12,584 nt of DNA from Candidatus Vogelbacteria bacterium (lineage in GTDB: Bacteria > Patescibacteria > Paceibacteria > UBA9973 > UBA12445). The position numbers and the translations under genes are program-made. The stretch's first letter is position 1; every line of letters begins with the position of its first letter. The notes under the pieces were generated by a model. The model searched no databases. It was not told the origin of the DNA and saw only the letters and a program-made list of their open reading frames with translations. The stretch is taken from the NCBI GenBank assembly GCA_016201425.1, contig JACQCW010000026.1, positions 1-12,584 of the forward strand. The letters run 5' to 3'. Positions 1-6,292 of the stretch are shown here, one piece after another.

Positions 1-173
1 AGGTACTCAATGTTTCGCAAATAGCCATAAAGTTGCCCACCGACAAAAGTAGCAGGGACCGCATAAAACTCCGAAGATTGTTTATCACCCTCTTTGTTCT
101 TGTAGGGCAGATTAATTACACGACTACGTATGACAAGGTTCGAAATCAGATCAGAATTCTCTGTCTTTCCCAT
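1..173 (-). CDS. Unknown protein, N-terminal 57 residues (cut by the window edge)
   Basis: The start is secure: ATG at 173-171 sits seven bases after a full AAGGAGGT ribosome binding site, and a plausible promoter lies further upstream. Translation gives an uninterrupted frame to base 1, beginning MGKTENSDLISNLVIRSRV and continuing through ...YKNKEGDKQSSEFYAVPATF... The visible part is hydrophilic, with no signal peptide, membrane segment or familiar motif. A Gly-Gly-Gln-Leu-Tyr-Gly-Tyr stretch near the edge could be a turn between beta strands, but that is a guess. It is a separate transcription unit from the phosphoesterase-like gene upstream, since a terminator lies between them. The strong binding site resembles those of the small-gene cassette at 5125-6300. 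I do not recognise the family. It is probably a real gene because start signals and frame agree, but its function is unknown. Confidence 0.72.
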   Translation of the reverse strand, partial: MGKTENSDLISNLVIRSRVINLPYKNKEGDKQSSEFYAVPATFVGGQLYGYLRNIEY

Positions 174-180
174 AATAAGT

Positions 181-188
181 ACCTCCTT
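181..188 (-). promoter_or_regulatory. Strong ribosome binding site deciding the left-edge start
   Basis: On the minus strand this reads AAGGAGGT, a full match to the anti-Shine-Dalgarno sequence. It lies seven bases before the ATG at 173-171 and is the main reason to call the truncated left-edge gene. Confidence 0.8.
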
Positions 189-238
189 CGTATCGTCCGT
201 AAATATTTAAAATGAGTACGATTTTGTTATCTGTCTCA

Positions 239-267
239 AATCTATAACAAGTTAGATGATATGTCAA
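239..267 (-). promoter_or_regulatory. Probable sigma-70 type promoter for the left-edge gene
   Basis: On the minus strand a perfect -35 hexamer TTGACA (267-262) is followed after 17 bases by TAGATT (244-239), which matches four of six -10 positions. Transcription would start near 232, giving a leader of roughly 58 bases. The promoter lies just past the terminator of the upstream gene, as expected for a new transcription unit. No operator-like repeat was seen. Confidence 0.55.
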
Positions 268-270
268 GCA

Positions 271-302
271 AACAAAAATCCCCCAACGTCAAACGTTGGG
301 GG
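271..302 (-). terminator. Rho-independent terminator after the phosphoesterase-like gene
   Basis: A perfect 10-bp stem (280-289 paired with 293-302) has a three-base loop, with five G-C pairs at its base. On the minus strand it is followed by ATTTTTGTT. It starts eight bases after the TAA at 313-311. The T-run is on the minus strand only, so it terminates leftward transcription. Confidence 0.92.
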
Positions 303-310
303 GTTACGAA

Positions 311-2611
311 TTACTTAACTGTCTTATTCTTCATCTGGTTTGCGAGCGGGCGATAGTTCCGAAAGTTCATCACCGCCCGGGTAATATTTCCCTTCTTCTT
401 ATCGCCAAACAGCTCATAGACATACAGACCAACCTTCGAAACTAGTCCAAGTCGAACGTGAAATGCATCCTTATACTTGAAACATGCGTCCAACATTGCC
501 ACTTCATCCTGGAAAAGCATATAGGCAGTGTGCCAGTTTCCAAGGTGAAGAACCGTAGGCAAGCCCCTACCAAGACCTTCCGCTCTGTGGGCTGCAATAA
601 ACTTCTGTACCTTAGCCGACAGAGTACCAATTCCACCGCCACCATGGGTCAACCGATTGAATACTCCATCAAAAATAACCGAACCATCGATGGTGATCGA
701 CCCGTCAGCTTGTCCAAGATACACAAGCTCCCCAGGCATACGAAGCGCCAAACCTCTAACTGGCGAATATCCATTATCGGTGACTCCCCACTCATCGTGA
801 TTTCCGTTGATGATGAAGAACTGCACCGTGAACTTGCCGTCAGTATGTTTGACGATTTCGTAATAGAACTTACCTTCCTTATCGAAATGCAAGTACCCTC
901 TCTCAAGTGGACGTTCAGGAGTTGCTTCGATAAATGCTCCTGGACGAGGAAACACGGCCCAACAGTGATCCTGCTGATTATCAACTCCAACGTGCTTCAC
1001 ATCATTGATATGGCCTCGGTATCCAGTCCTACCGGGTCCATCAGTCACGTCACCGGCATGGAAGAAAGCTCGAACTCCATCACGCATAGCCTCATCACAG
1101 GCGACTGCCCAAACTTCTGGCATCTCCTGCTTGCTATCCAAGTGCGTACAGGCCTTCGAGGCTGCCTTAGTAAGAGGAGCGAAAACATCCTCGTACTTCA
1201 TGGCAGGAGCCTTAAACTGGTCCTTGTGCTCGCGAACAAGTCTGAACCGCTTCTCATCAGTTCTCCACTGAATATTCGCGCCACCGGCACAGAGTCGACC
1301 AATCAGCTCCTTAACCTCTTGCTTGCTCTTGTTGTGCCCAGCAGCAGCCAGACGCCTGGTCAACTCACCAGCAGAGATGGCACCGTCTTTTTCCTTAAGG
1401 AGCCACTCCATGACCAACCGTCCACCGTTTAGAACCTTGGATAGATCAACATCGTCGACGCCCTTTGCCCAGTCATTCTTTACGGCGTACTGATCGAGAT
1501 TAATGTGATGAACATGAACATTCTTAGCGAGATCAATCTTCCGCTCCTCGACACCCTCATCAAAGTCGAGCTCAATAATAGTGTAACCAAGCCGAGGGTT
1601 GATCCCCTTCTTAGATTCGCGTCTGGTTTGGGTGTGAAACGAAGGAACGGTAATGGCGAGCGTCTTCTGCTCTGGACCATCACACGGAATCTCTTGTCTC
1701 TGACCCATCCCACCAAAAACTGCGATATCAGGAATAGGATCCATAGTCTTCAAGATCTTCTCAACGCCATACGAAAGCGTCTTTGGACTATTGTCATCCC
1801 AGGGACACAGTCCTCTAAGGGTGACCCCATGGAAATCAAACGTTCTCTCGAGCTCACCAGCTGCAACTAAATCCTCACGTGCAGAACAGATCGCCCGAAT
1901 GACGTCGAATCCCTCACCACTTCTCATCGAAAGTTCTCGACGCCCGCCAAGGATATAAGTCTTAAAATTATTCGAACGAGGCATATGTTTAACCGCATAT
2001 TCAACCTGTGCCTCAGGGTCCTCAAGTCCGGGAAGATAGTCAACGAGGCTCGTTTCTGTTGGCTTGCCAGCCACAAGTTCTCCCAGAACAAGAACGCAAT
2101 TGATATTGTGCTTCTCAAAGTCCTCTTCATAGGCCCACCGAAGCAGCGAGACCTGCGACTGCTTCAATCCAAAGCGAGGCCCGGAAATTACCGCAATTCG
2201 AATCTTTCTCGAGGCTTCTTCGATCTTGAAAGAATCGAGCTCAATATTCTCTTCCGTGTTCAGAAAGATTATGCGCTCTCCGTTTGCCCGGTCCTTAAAT
2301 CTAACATCATAACCCTTCTTCGCCAGCCTATCTGCCAAGGCAGTAACCCCGGTCTTAGGCATGCTTAAGGTGTTAGAAAGCCAGGTTAGAGACTTGGGCG
2401 ATTTCTTCAGTAGCTTGTGCAGTGCGTTTTCTTCGTCAGAAAGAGTTCGCGACCGCTCAACCTCGTTCTTCTCCCCTTTAGAACGACTTTTCTTCTCAGT
2501 CACTTCTTCCTCCTCTTCCCTGTCTTCGTTTTCAATATCTTCGTCAATATTTCTGTCGTCCGGATCAAGAACTTGCTCTTCACCTAGAACGCGTTTCGAT
2601 TTCCTTTGCAC
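311..2611 (-). CDS. Two-copy winged-helix plus calcineurin-like metallophosphoesterase protein, first copy degenerate
   Basis: A 766-residue cytoplasmic protein with a GTG start; GAGAGG lies six bases upstream. Visible parts in order: an acidic, low-complexity, probably disordered stretch (about 1-55); a winged-helix-like segment (56-118); a phosphoesterase-like domain (136-355); a second winged-helix-like segment (390-460); and a second phosphoesterase domain (480-740). The second copy keeps GDVTDG (520-525), GNHD (603-606) and His656 in THGGGG. Where the family usually has DxH it has CTH (488-490), and where GHxH is usual it has GNWH (691-694). The first copy follows the same order of blocks with its ligands replaced: SGPR (143-146) for SDTH, GELVAG (177-182) for GDxxDG, and GGRR (222-225) for GNHD. 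Members of this superfamily hydrolyse phosphomono- or phosphodiesters using two metal ions. The winged helices suggest nucleic-acid binding. Substrate and pathway are unknown. It is a single-gene unit between two other transcription units, and by eye it is richer in G+C than the pilus genes. Confidence 0.85.
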   Translation of the reverse strand: MQRKSKRVLGEEQVLDPDDRNIDEDIENEDREEEEEVTEKKSRSKGEKNEVERSRTLSDEENALHKLLKKSPKSLTWLSNTLSMPKTGVTALADRLAKKGYDVRFKDRANGERIIFLNTEENIELDSFKIEEASRKIRIAVISGPRFGLKQSQVSLLRWAYEEDFEKHNINCVLVLGELVAGKPTETSLVDYLPGLEDPEAQVEYAVKHMPRSNNFKTYILGGRRELSMRSGEGFDVIRAICSAREDLVAAGELERTFDFHGVTLRGLCPWDDNSPKTLSYGVEKILKTMDPIPDIAVFGGMGQRQEIPCDGPEQKTLAITVPSFHTQTRRESKKGINPRLGYTIIELDFDEGVEERKIDLAKNVHVHHINLDQYAVKNDWAKGVDDVDLSKVLNGGRLVMEWLLKEKDGAISAGELTRRLAAAGHNKSKQEVKELIGRLCAGGANIQWRTDEKRFRLVREHKDQFKAPAMKYEDVFAPLTKAASKACTHLDSKQEMPEVWAVACDEAMRDGVRAFFHAGDVTDGPGRTGYRGHINDVKHVGVDNQQDHCWAVFPRPGAFIEATPERPLERGYLHFDKEGKFYYEIVKHTDGKFTVQFFIINGNHDEWGVTDNGYSPVRGLALRMPGELVYLGQADGSITIDGSVIFDGVFNRLTHGGGGIGTLSAKVQKFIAAHRAEGLGRGLPTVLHLGNWHTAYMLFQDEVAMLDACFKYKDAFHVRLGLVSKVGLYVYELFGDKKKGNITRAVMNFRNYRPLANQMKNKTVK

Positions 2612-2737
2612 GACTTGCCTCTCTTTCGTCAGTCAATTAAAAACAGTTAGTAATCTTTCAATGAGCTTTAAAATTCAAATCTACTAGTAAGCTAACATTA
2701 AGCCAATTGGTAGTCAAATTTTTCGGAGATTGTGCAC
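2612..2737. other. Intergenic region, AT-rich, possible weak promoter
   Basis: This 126-base gap between the HEPN-like membrane gene and the phosphoesterase gene holds no open frame I can support. On the minus strand TTGACT (2717-2712) is a good -35, but the hexamer 17 bases later, TAGCTT (2694-2689), is a poor -10. The spacer contains the palindrome CCAATTGG. A promoter for the phosphoesterase gene is expected here but not clearly visible. A weak six-pair hairpin spans the stop codon of the upstream gene, with no T-run behind it. Confidence 0.35.
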
Positions 2738-3310
2738 TTATAGAAAGTGCAAATCTTGAAGAACGACCTTGTAAAGCTCAATTGCTCTCCTTGCCTCTCT
2801 GAAAGTTAGAACAAAGCCCGACTCGTGAGCAATTCTGTTTCTTACTTTATGCGCTTCCCACGCATCCTGAATTGATTTAAATCCACCCGTAGATTCCGCC
2901 ATCTTTAATCTGTCTCCTAAAGTTGCACCGTCGTAACCTGCAACCCGGAGGGCATCCTCTAAAATCTTGTCAGCATCAATAAGAGCAAGTTTCCACTGAG
3001 ACTCATTATCGCTATCCATGTGATCTAATATATCCTGCCACTCTTGATTCTTCTGTTGTTCGGGATCTTTAGCCATATCAAACCTCGCCATAAAATCATT
3101 TTTCTCCTTACGATTTATACCGACAGCCCTATGCATAATAACGACAAAAAAAATGAAAAGAGATAAGCTCAAAACATTTAAAACGATCGTAATCCCTCGC
3201 CATTCAAGAGTTAAAGATACGGCAAAAAAGTAACCCTCGATCATTTTAAGGAAGAGATATATCTGCTCAAAAAAATAAAAAGGATTATAATATGGAACTT
3301 CTGTACCCAT
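2738..3310 (-). CDS. Membrane-anchored protein with a HEPN-like RxxxxH domain
   Basis: This 190-residue protein has a hydrophobic N-terminal third: an amphipathic or membrane stretch at about 9-35 and a clear membrane helix at about 39-62 (GITIVLNVLSLSLFIFFVVI). A basic, hydrophilic segment follows, then an alpha-helical soluble domain (about 88-190). That domain contains WKLALIDADKILEDALR (106-122) and RNRIAH (157-162), an R-x4-H motif of the kind that forms the RNase active site in HEPN proteins. The C-terminal half has the look of a protein I associate with Parcubacteria genomes, but I know no named function. It starts five bases after the gatA stop, with no clear Shine-Dalgarno site, so translation is probably coupled to gatA. 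It could be a membrane-tethered RNase or a structural HEPN relative. No antitoxin-like nucleotidyltransferase gene lies beside it. The gene is well supported; activity is not. Confidence 0.8.
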   Translation of the reverse strand: MGTEVPYYNPFYFFEQIYLFLKMIEGYFFAVSLTLEWRGITIVLNVLSLSLFIFFVVIMHRAVGINRKEKNDFMARFDMAKDPEQQKNQEWQDILDHMDSDNESQWKLALIDADKILEDALRVAGYDGATLGDRLKMAESTGGFKSIQDAWEAHKVRNRIAHESGFVLTFREARRAIELYKVVLQDLHFL

Positions 3311-3315
3311 AAATG

Positions 3316-4743
3316 TTAGTTGTTCTTTTCAATATCTTTGCCAATTTTAAAAAGAATATCCTCCCTAAAATGAGGCGCCATGATCTGTATTCCAAGAGGC
3401 AAATTGACACCCTCACGTTCTACAAAACCAGAAGGCACGGAAATCGCAGGCACACCGACCACATTCGCCGAAACTGTAAAAATATCTTCGAGATACATCG
3501 AAAGTGGATCTTTTGTTTTCTCACCAATCTTAAAAGCAGGTGAAAGAGTTGTGGGAGTAATAATCGCAGATACAGCATTGATACCGGTAAACACGTCCGT
3601 AAAATCTTGCCTGATCATAGCCCTCACAGCCTCAGCCTTTTTGTAATATGCATCGTAGTAGCCAGCAGACAGAACGTAGGTACCAAGTAAGATTCTGCGC
3701 CTTGATTCTTTTCCAAACCCAGTTGCACGAGACTTAAGATAATCTTCCATCAAATCTTTACCGTCGATGTGTAAGCCGTACCGAACACCATCAAAACGAG
3801 CCAAGTTAGTAGATACCTCGGCCGGCATAATCACATAGTAAACAGCTAGGGCATACTTCATATTCGGAAGTTCTATGTCCACCATTTCATAACCTGCGTT
3901 TTCTAATTTATCTATGGTGTCGTTAAATACCTTAAGAACATCAGGTGCCATACCTTCTCCTACAAACCCTCGCGGCACACCAATTACTTTATGTATCGCC
4001 TCCATGTTTGTCGGGTAATACCGACTTGTAGAATCCATTGGGTCATGACCACGAATTGCCTCAAAAATTATCTCTGCATCTTCTACTGTCCTTGCAAGAG
4101 GCCCAATTTGATCTAATGAACTACCCATTGCCATAAGTCCGTTACGCGAGACTGAACCGTATGTTGTCTTCAAACCTACTATGCCGCAAAGGCTGGCTGG
4201 CTGTCTAACCGATCCACCAGTATCAGAACCAAGCGAAGCAAGCGCCATGTCGGCTGCAACGGCCGCCGCAGAGCCACCCGACGATCCCCCAGGAACCCTC
4301 GTCTTGTCTACTGGATTTTTTGTAACTCCATATGCGGAATTTTCAGTTGAACTCCCCATCGCAAACTCGTCCATGTTTGTACGACCAAGAAAAACTGCCC
4401 CCTCTTTTTTAAGTTTCTTGATAACAGTCGCATCATAAACCGCTCTATAGTTTTCCAATATCTTTGAGCTCGCAGAGCAAATCTTACCATCAATTAATAT
4501 GTTATCCTTAATCGCCAAAGGTATTCCGTCTAAAATCCCAGCAATCTTCCCAACAGAAATTCGTTGATCTGCTGCACGTGCCGCATCCCGAGAATCTTCA
4601 AAAAGTTCTAGATACGCATTTAGATCTTTGTTTAGTGTACCGGTATTTCGCAAGTAATAGTCAGTCAACTCCAGAGCCGACACCTGTTTAGTGTCTAGCA
4701 ACTCTCTAGCTTTTTTTATTGATAAACTTTTTAGATCAGTCAT
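3316..4743 (-). CDS. gatA: Glutamyl-tRNA(Gln)/aspartyl-tRNA(Asn) amidotransferase subunit A
   Basis: GatA is the amidase subunit of GatCAB. It releases ammonia from glutamine, and GatB uses it to convert Glu-tRNA(Gln), and often Asp-tRNA(Asn), to the amidated forms in the cytoplasm. The 475-residue product carries the amidase-signature triad: Lys79 in LAIKDN, cis-Ser154 in GGSSGGSAA and nucleophile Ser178 in GSDTGGSVRQPA. With the ATG at 4743 these fall on the same numbers as in the well-studied Staphylococcus aureus enzyme, which supports this start over the in-frame TTG at 4770. GGAGAGG lies about seven bases upstream. The start overlaps the end of gatC by eight bases, and the HEPN-like membrane gene begins five bases after its stop. 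The protein looks complete and catalytically intact. GatB must be encoded elsewhere. Confidence 0.97.
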   Translation of the reverse strand: MTDLKSLSIKKARELLDTKQVSALELTDYYLRNTGTLNKDLNAYLELFEDSRDAARAADQRISVGKIAGILDGIPLAIKDNILIDGKICSASSKILENYRAVYDATVIKKLKKEGAVFLGRTNMDEFAMGSSTENSAYGVTKNPVDKTRVPGGSSGGSAAAVAADMALASLGSDTGGSVRQPASLCGIVGLKTTYGSVSRNGLMAMGSSLDQIGPLARTVEDAEIIFEAIRGHDPMDSTSRYYPTNMEAIHKVIGVPRGFVGEGMAPDVLKVFNDTIDKLENAGYEMVDIELPNMKYALAVYYVIMPAEVSTNLARFDGVRYGLHIDGKDLMEDYLKSRATGFGKESRRRILLGTYVLSAGYYDAYYKKAEAVRAMIRQDFTDVFTGINAVSAIITPTTLSPAFKIGEKTKDPLSMYLEDIFTVSANVVGVPAISVPSGFVEREGVNLPLGIQIMAPHFREDILFKIGKDIEKNN

Positions 4744-5053
4744 GTTGTTTCCTCTCTCCCTTTTCGCCAATTATTTGTTTTACAAGCAGATACCCATTTT
4801 CAATTCTTGGAGCGTTATCCAAAATTTTATCGGTATATAGCCCCGACCTCTCTGTACCCTCATCTTCCCGAAAAATATTTATATGATCGCCCAGCCCTAG
4901 CTCCATCCCTCCCTCCATAACCGGCGCGTTCGCCAGCTCAGACACATAGCCCAAAATCGACTCCAAATCCCCCATCAAAGAGTTTTTCTCCTCCTCACCC
5001 ATCTCAATCCTGGCCAGAGTGGCTAATTTGTCTATTTCTTGCTTACTGATCAT
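4736..5053 (-). CDS. gatC: Glutamyl-tRNA(Gln)/aspartyl-tRNA(Asn) amidotransferase subunit C
   Basis: GatC is the small GatCAB subunit that wraps around GatA and GatB and stabilises the complex. The 105-residue product has the family's opening pattern (ISKQEIDKLATLARIEMGEE), then a helical region ending in ILGYVSELANAPV and an extended C-terminal tail with RxDE-like content (FREDEGTERSGLY). Its length is usual for the family. Its TGA overlaps the start of gatA by eight bases, so the two are translationally coupled. There is no Shine-Dalgarno site before the ATG. Instead, an extended -10 element ends only eight bases upstream, so the mRNA probably begins at or next to the start codon. Confidence 0.93.
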   Translation of the reverse strand: MISKQEIDKLATLARIEMGEEEKNSLMGDLESILGYVSELANAPVMEGGMELGLGDHINIFREDEGTERSGLYTDKILDNAPRIENGYLLVKQIIGEKGERKQHD

Positions 5054-5061
5054 TTTAAAAT

Positions 5062-5070
5062 ATTATCACA
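5062..5070 (-). promoter_or_regulatory. Extended -10 promoter for gatC-gatA, probably leaderless
   Basis: On the minus strand this reads TGTGATAAT: a TGn extension followed by GATAAT (five of six -10 positions). It ends eight bases before the gatC ATG. No good -35 is found at 16-18 bases, which is usual for extended -10 promoters. Initiation about seven bases downstream would fall on or beside the A of the ATG. Confidence 0.55.
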
Positions 5071-5092
5071 CTAAGTCTAGTTTATAAAGTAT

Positions 5093-5117
5093 AAAAAGGC
5101 CCGACCGTGGTCGAGCC
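5093..5117 (-). terminator. Rho-independent terminator of the small-gene cassette
   Basis: The hairpin at 5098-5117 has arms GGCCCGAC and GTCGAGCC around a CGTG loop. It forms eight pairing positions, one of them a C-A mismatch. On the minus strand it is followed by TTTTTATAC. It begins eight bases after the TGA or TAA region of the MazG-like gene and separates the cassette from gatC. Confidence 0.85.
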
Positions 5118-5124
5118 AAACTAG

Positions 5125-5382
5125 TTAATCAGTCGTTTTGTCGGATTGAAGCGTCCAAAGAGCAAGGTTGGCTACCTTCACCATCTTTTCTCGAGCAGCT
5201 TTCTTACTTGGCTTATGGGTATATTCTGAAATTGCTTCTTGCAAATATTGATGTGTTAGCAGAACCCACTCTTCAAAAGGTCGCTTATCATACTTCTTGA
5301 AATTTGGACCAGGCGGCCACTTCTTAGCCTGATCCTTCCGTTCATCCTTGATTTCCCTCATCACCTTGCGCAAATCTTTCAC
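5125..5382 (-). CDS. Small all-alpha protein, possible MazG-like relative
   Basis: This 85-residue soluble protein starts at GTG (5382-5380), seven bases after a strong AAAGGAGG site. A nearby ATG lies in another frame. The order ER..Q..KW near residues 14-22, then FEEWVLLTHQYLQEAIS (36-52), then AREKMVKVANLALWTL (63-78), recalls short MazG-like proteins. Those have 'EW..l..EElgEa...' followed by 'reElvqvAalala'. MazG-family enzymes hydrolyse nucleoside triphosphates to monophosphates. Here most of the acidic metal-binding residues of the usual EExxE...ExxD set are replaced (HQYLQE in the first block), so activity is doubtful. It is the last gene of the four-gene cassette and is followed by the terminator. 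The gene call is firm; the family assignment comes from pattern memory and is tentative. Confidence 0.75.
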   Translation of the reverse strand: MKDLRKVMREIKDERKDQAKKWPPGPNFKKYDKRPFEEWVLLTHQYLQEAISEYTHKPSKKAAREKMVKVANLALWTLQSDKTTD

Positions 5383-5389
5383 AAACCAT

Positions 5390-5397
5390 CCTCCTTT
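5390..5397 (-). promoter_or_regulatory. Ribosome binding site fixing the GTG start of the MazG-like gene
   Basis: The minus strand reads AAAGGAGG, seven bases before the GTG at 5382. An ATG seven bases upstream of that GTG is out of frame, so the site and the frame together decide for GTG. Confidence 0.8.
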
Positions 5398-5427
5398 GGT
5401 TAATTAACTACAGAAAACGCAGTTCAC

Positions 5428-5802
5428 TCATTTTTTTGTGTGCTCGTTGAAACTTACGACAGGTACGCCTTCAATCTTCAACACTTCAAAACAAATGACT
5501 GCGCCTATGTCATTCCAGTTGAGATCAGGATACCAGGCTGCCAAGTCTTTGAAATAGGACTTATCAAAATAATATCCGTTCTTGTTAATATCCTTTTTGG
5601 ATCTTTGCAGCTTTCGGAAACTATCCTTAAGAGTATCTTCAGTAACTCTAAGGACGATAGAGAGACCGTCCTTGAATTCACCGAGGATGACTTCATCCTT
5701 CGTGAAATCATGCGAGCCTTCACGATATTTGCGAATAGTAAAACGTTTACTTCCATCTAGCGACGCAGCCATCAACCCTTCACCAAATACTAATCGCTTC
5801 AT
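5428..5802 (-). CDS. ASCH-domain protein (PUA-like fold)
   Basis: This 124-residue soluble protein contains GSKRFTIR at residues 17-24, which fits the ASCH signature G-x-K-x-x-T-x-R. It is followed by an acidic, strand-rich region (DEVILGEFKDGLSIVLRVTEDT, in the range 36-57) and a C-terminal strand, AVICFEVLKIEGV. ASCH domains have a PUA-like beta barrel and are thought to bind RNA or modified nucleosides. Some members are small esterases or RNases, so the exact role here is open. The start ATG follows AAGGAGA with five bases between. It lies 40 bases after the stop of the preceding small gene and 45 bases before the MazG-like gene, in the same cassette. ASCH and MazG-like genes often occur together in phage and accessory regions, which fits a transferred set but does not prove it. 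Confidence 0.78.
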   Translation of the reverse strand: MKRLVFGEGLMAASLDGSKRFTIRKYREGSHDFTKDEVILGEFKDGLSIVLRVTEDTLKDSFRKLQRSKKDINKNGYYFDKSYFKDLAAWYPDLNWNDIGAVICFEVLKIEGVPVVSFNEHTKK

Positions 5803-5842
5803 TTCTTTCTCCTTTTATTCCCTTATCACCACACCAAATCGA

Positions 5843-6064
5843 TCACTGGGCATCAACAACAGGAAGTGACGAATAAAGAATCTTCACAATTCTATATTTG
5901 TGAGTCTTGGGGGTAATCGTTTGCCCCTTAAGAGAACCCACTAAAACCAAAAGGGTCGGCTTGCTGTCATCCCCATCTTCATACCGCAACTCCGCCTCCA
6001 GCCTCTCGATGGAACCATTCAAAACAATAACAACCTTCTGCACTGAACCATCAACCAATTTCAT
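5843..6064 (-). CDS. Small beta-rich protein of unknown function
   Basis: A 73-residue protein with a clear start: AAAGGAG lies six bases before the ATG at 6064. The pattern alternates hydrophobic strands (VQKVVIVLNG; TLLVLVGSLKG; HKYRIVKILYS) with an acidic loop, YEDGDDSK (28-35), which suggests a small beta sheet or barrel. There is no signal peptide, membrane helix, cysteine or recognisable motif. It starts 21 bases after the stop of the first cassette gene and is followed by the ASCH gene, so it is probably co-transcribed with both. I cannot assign a family. The even spacing of small genes with strong binding sites suggests an accessory or phage-derived origin. Confidence 0.7.
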   Translation of the reverse strand: MKLVDGSVQKVVIVLNGSIERLEAELRYEDGDDSKPTLLVLVGSLKGQTITPKTHKYRIVKILYSSLPVVDAQ

Positions 6065-6070
6065 CTATTT

Positions 6071-6077
6071 CTCCTTT
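6071..6077 (-). promoter_or_regulatory. Strong ribosome binding site of the 73-residue gene
   Basis: The minus strand reads AAAGGAG, six bases before the ATG at 6064. This supports a small gene that otherwise has no recognisable homology. Confidence 0.75.
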
Positions 6078-6085
6078 GTCAGAAA

Positions 6086-6286
6086 CTACATCCCATTGGG
6101 ACCATTCAGAAACACAACGTCGTTTCCCTTGTACTCTAAAATCTGCTCCGACGATACACCATGCCCGTAATTACGAAGTTTGGCATTTATCTTCTTCTCT
6201 GCTTCAGCTTTATTTTTCGCCACAACCAAGGCAACAGTCTTTTCTCTCCAACCCATGAACGCGTCCGTACAATAAAAAATTTTCAA
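6086..6286 (-). CDS. Small protein of unknown function, first gene of the cassette
   Basis: A 66-residue protein read from a TTG start (6286-6284), chosen because GAAGGAGG lies six bases upstream. An ATG-only rule would miss the N-terminus. The layout is a strand (MKIFYCTDAF), a second strand (TVALVVAKN), a helix (KAEAEKKINAKLRNYG) and a final strand (NDVVFLNGPNG). The 'vALVVAkn..EAek...L' pattern is like small phage-associated proteins that I recall but cannot name. It begins 79 bases after the ligA stop. That gap has a TATACA (6340-6335) that might serve as a -10 but lacks a good -35, so the cassette could have its own promoter or be read through from ligA. Function unknown. Confidence 0.72.
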   Translation of the reverse strand: MKIFYCTDAFMGWREKTVALVVAKNKAEAEKKINAKLRNYGHGVSSEQILEYKGNDVVFLNGPNGM

Positions 6287-6292
6287 TCCAAA

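Noticed and set aside
33..215. A 60-codon plus-strand open frame at the left edge
   Set aside because: It overlaps the minus-strand gene, which has a perfect binding site and a promoter; the plus frame has neither and would cross those signals.
458..1432. A 324-codon open frame on the plus strand
   Set aside because: It lies antisense inside the phosphoesterase-like gene, has no binding site or recognisable domain, and the minus-strand frame shows conserved motifs through this region.
2726..2752. A terminator at the end of the gatC-gatA-membrane gene unit
   Set aside because: The six-pair hairpin overlaps the stop codon and is not followed by a T-rich stretch.
2738..3310. A HEPN toxin-antitoxin pair
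   Set aside because: No small nucleotidyltransferase or other antitoxin-like gene is adjacent, and the neighbour is gatA.
4744..4770. A longer gatA start at TTG 4770
   Set aside because: The ATG at 4743 has a good binding site and gives the usual numbering of the catalytic Lys and Ser residues; the extra nine residues are not family-like.
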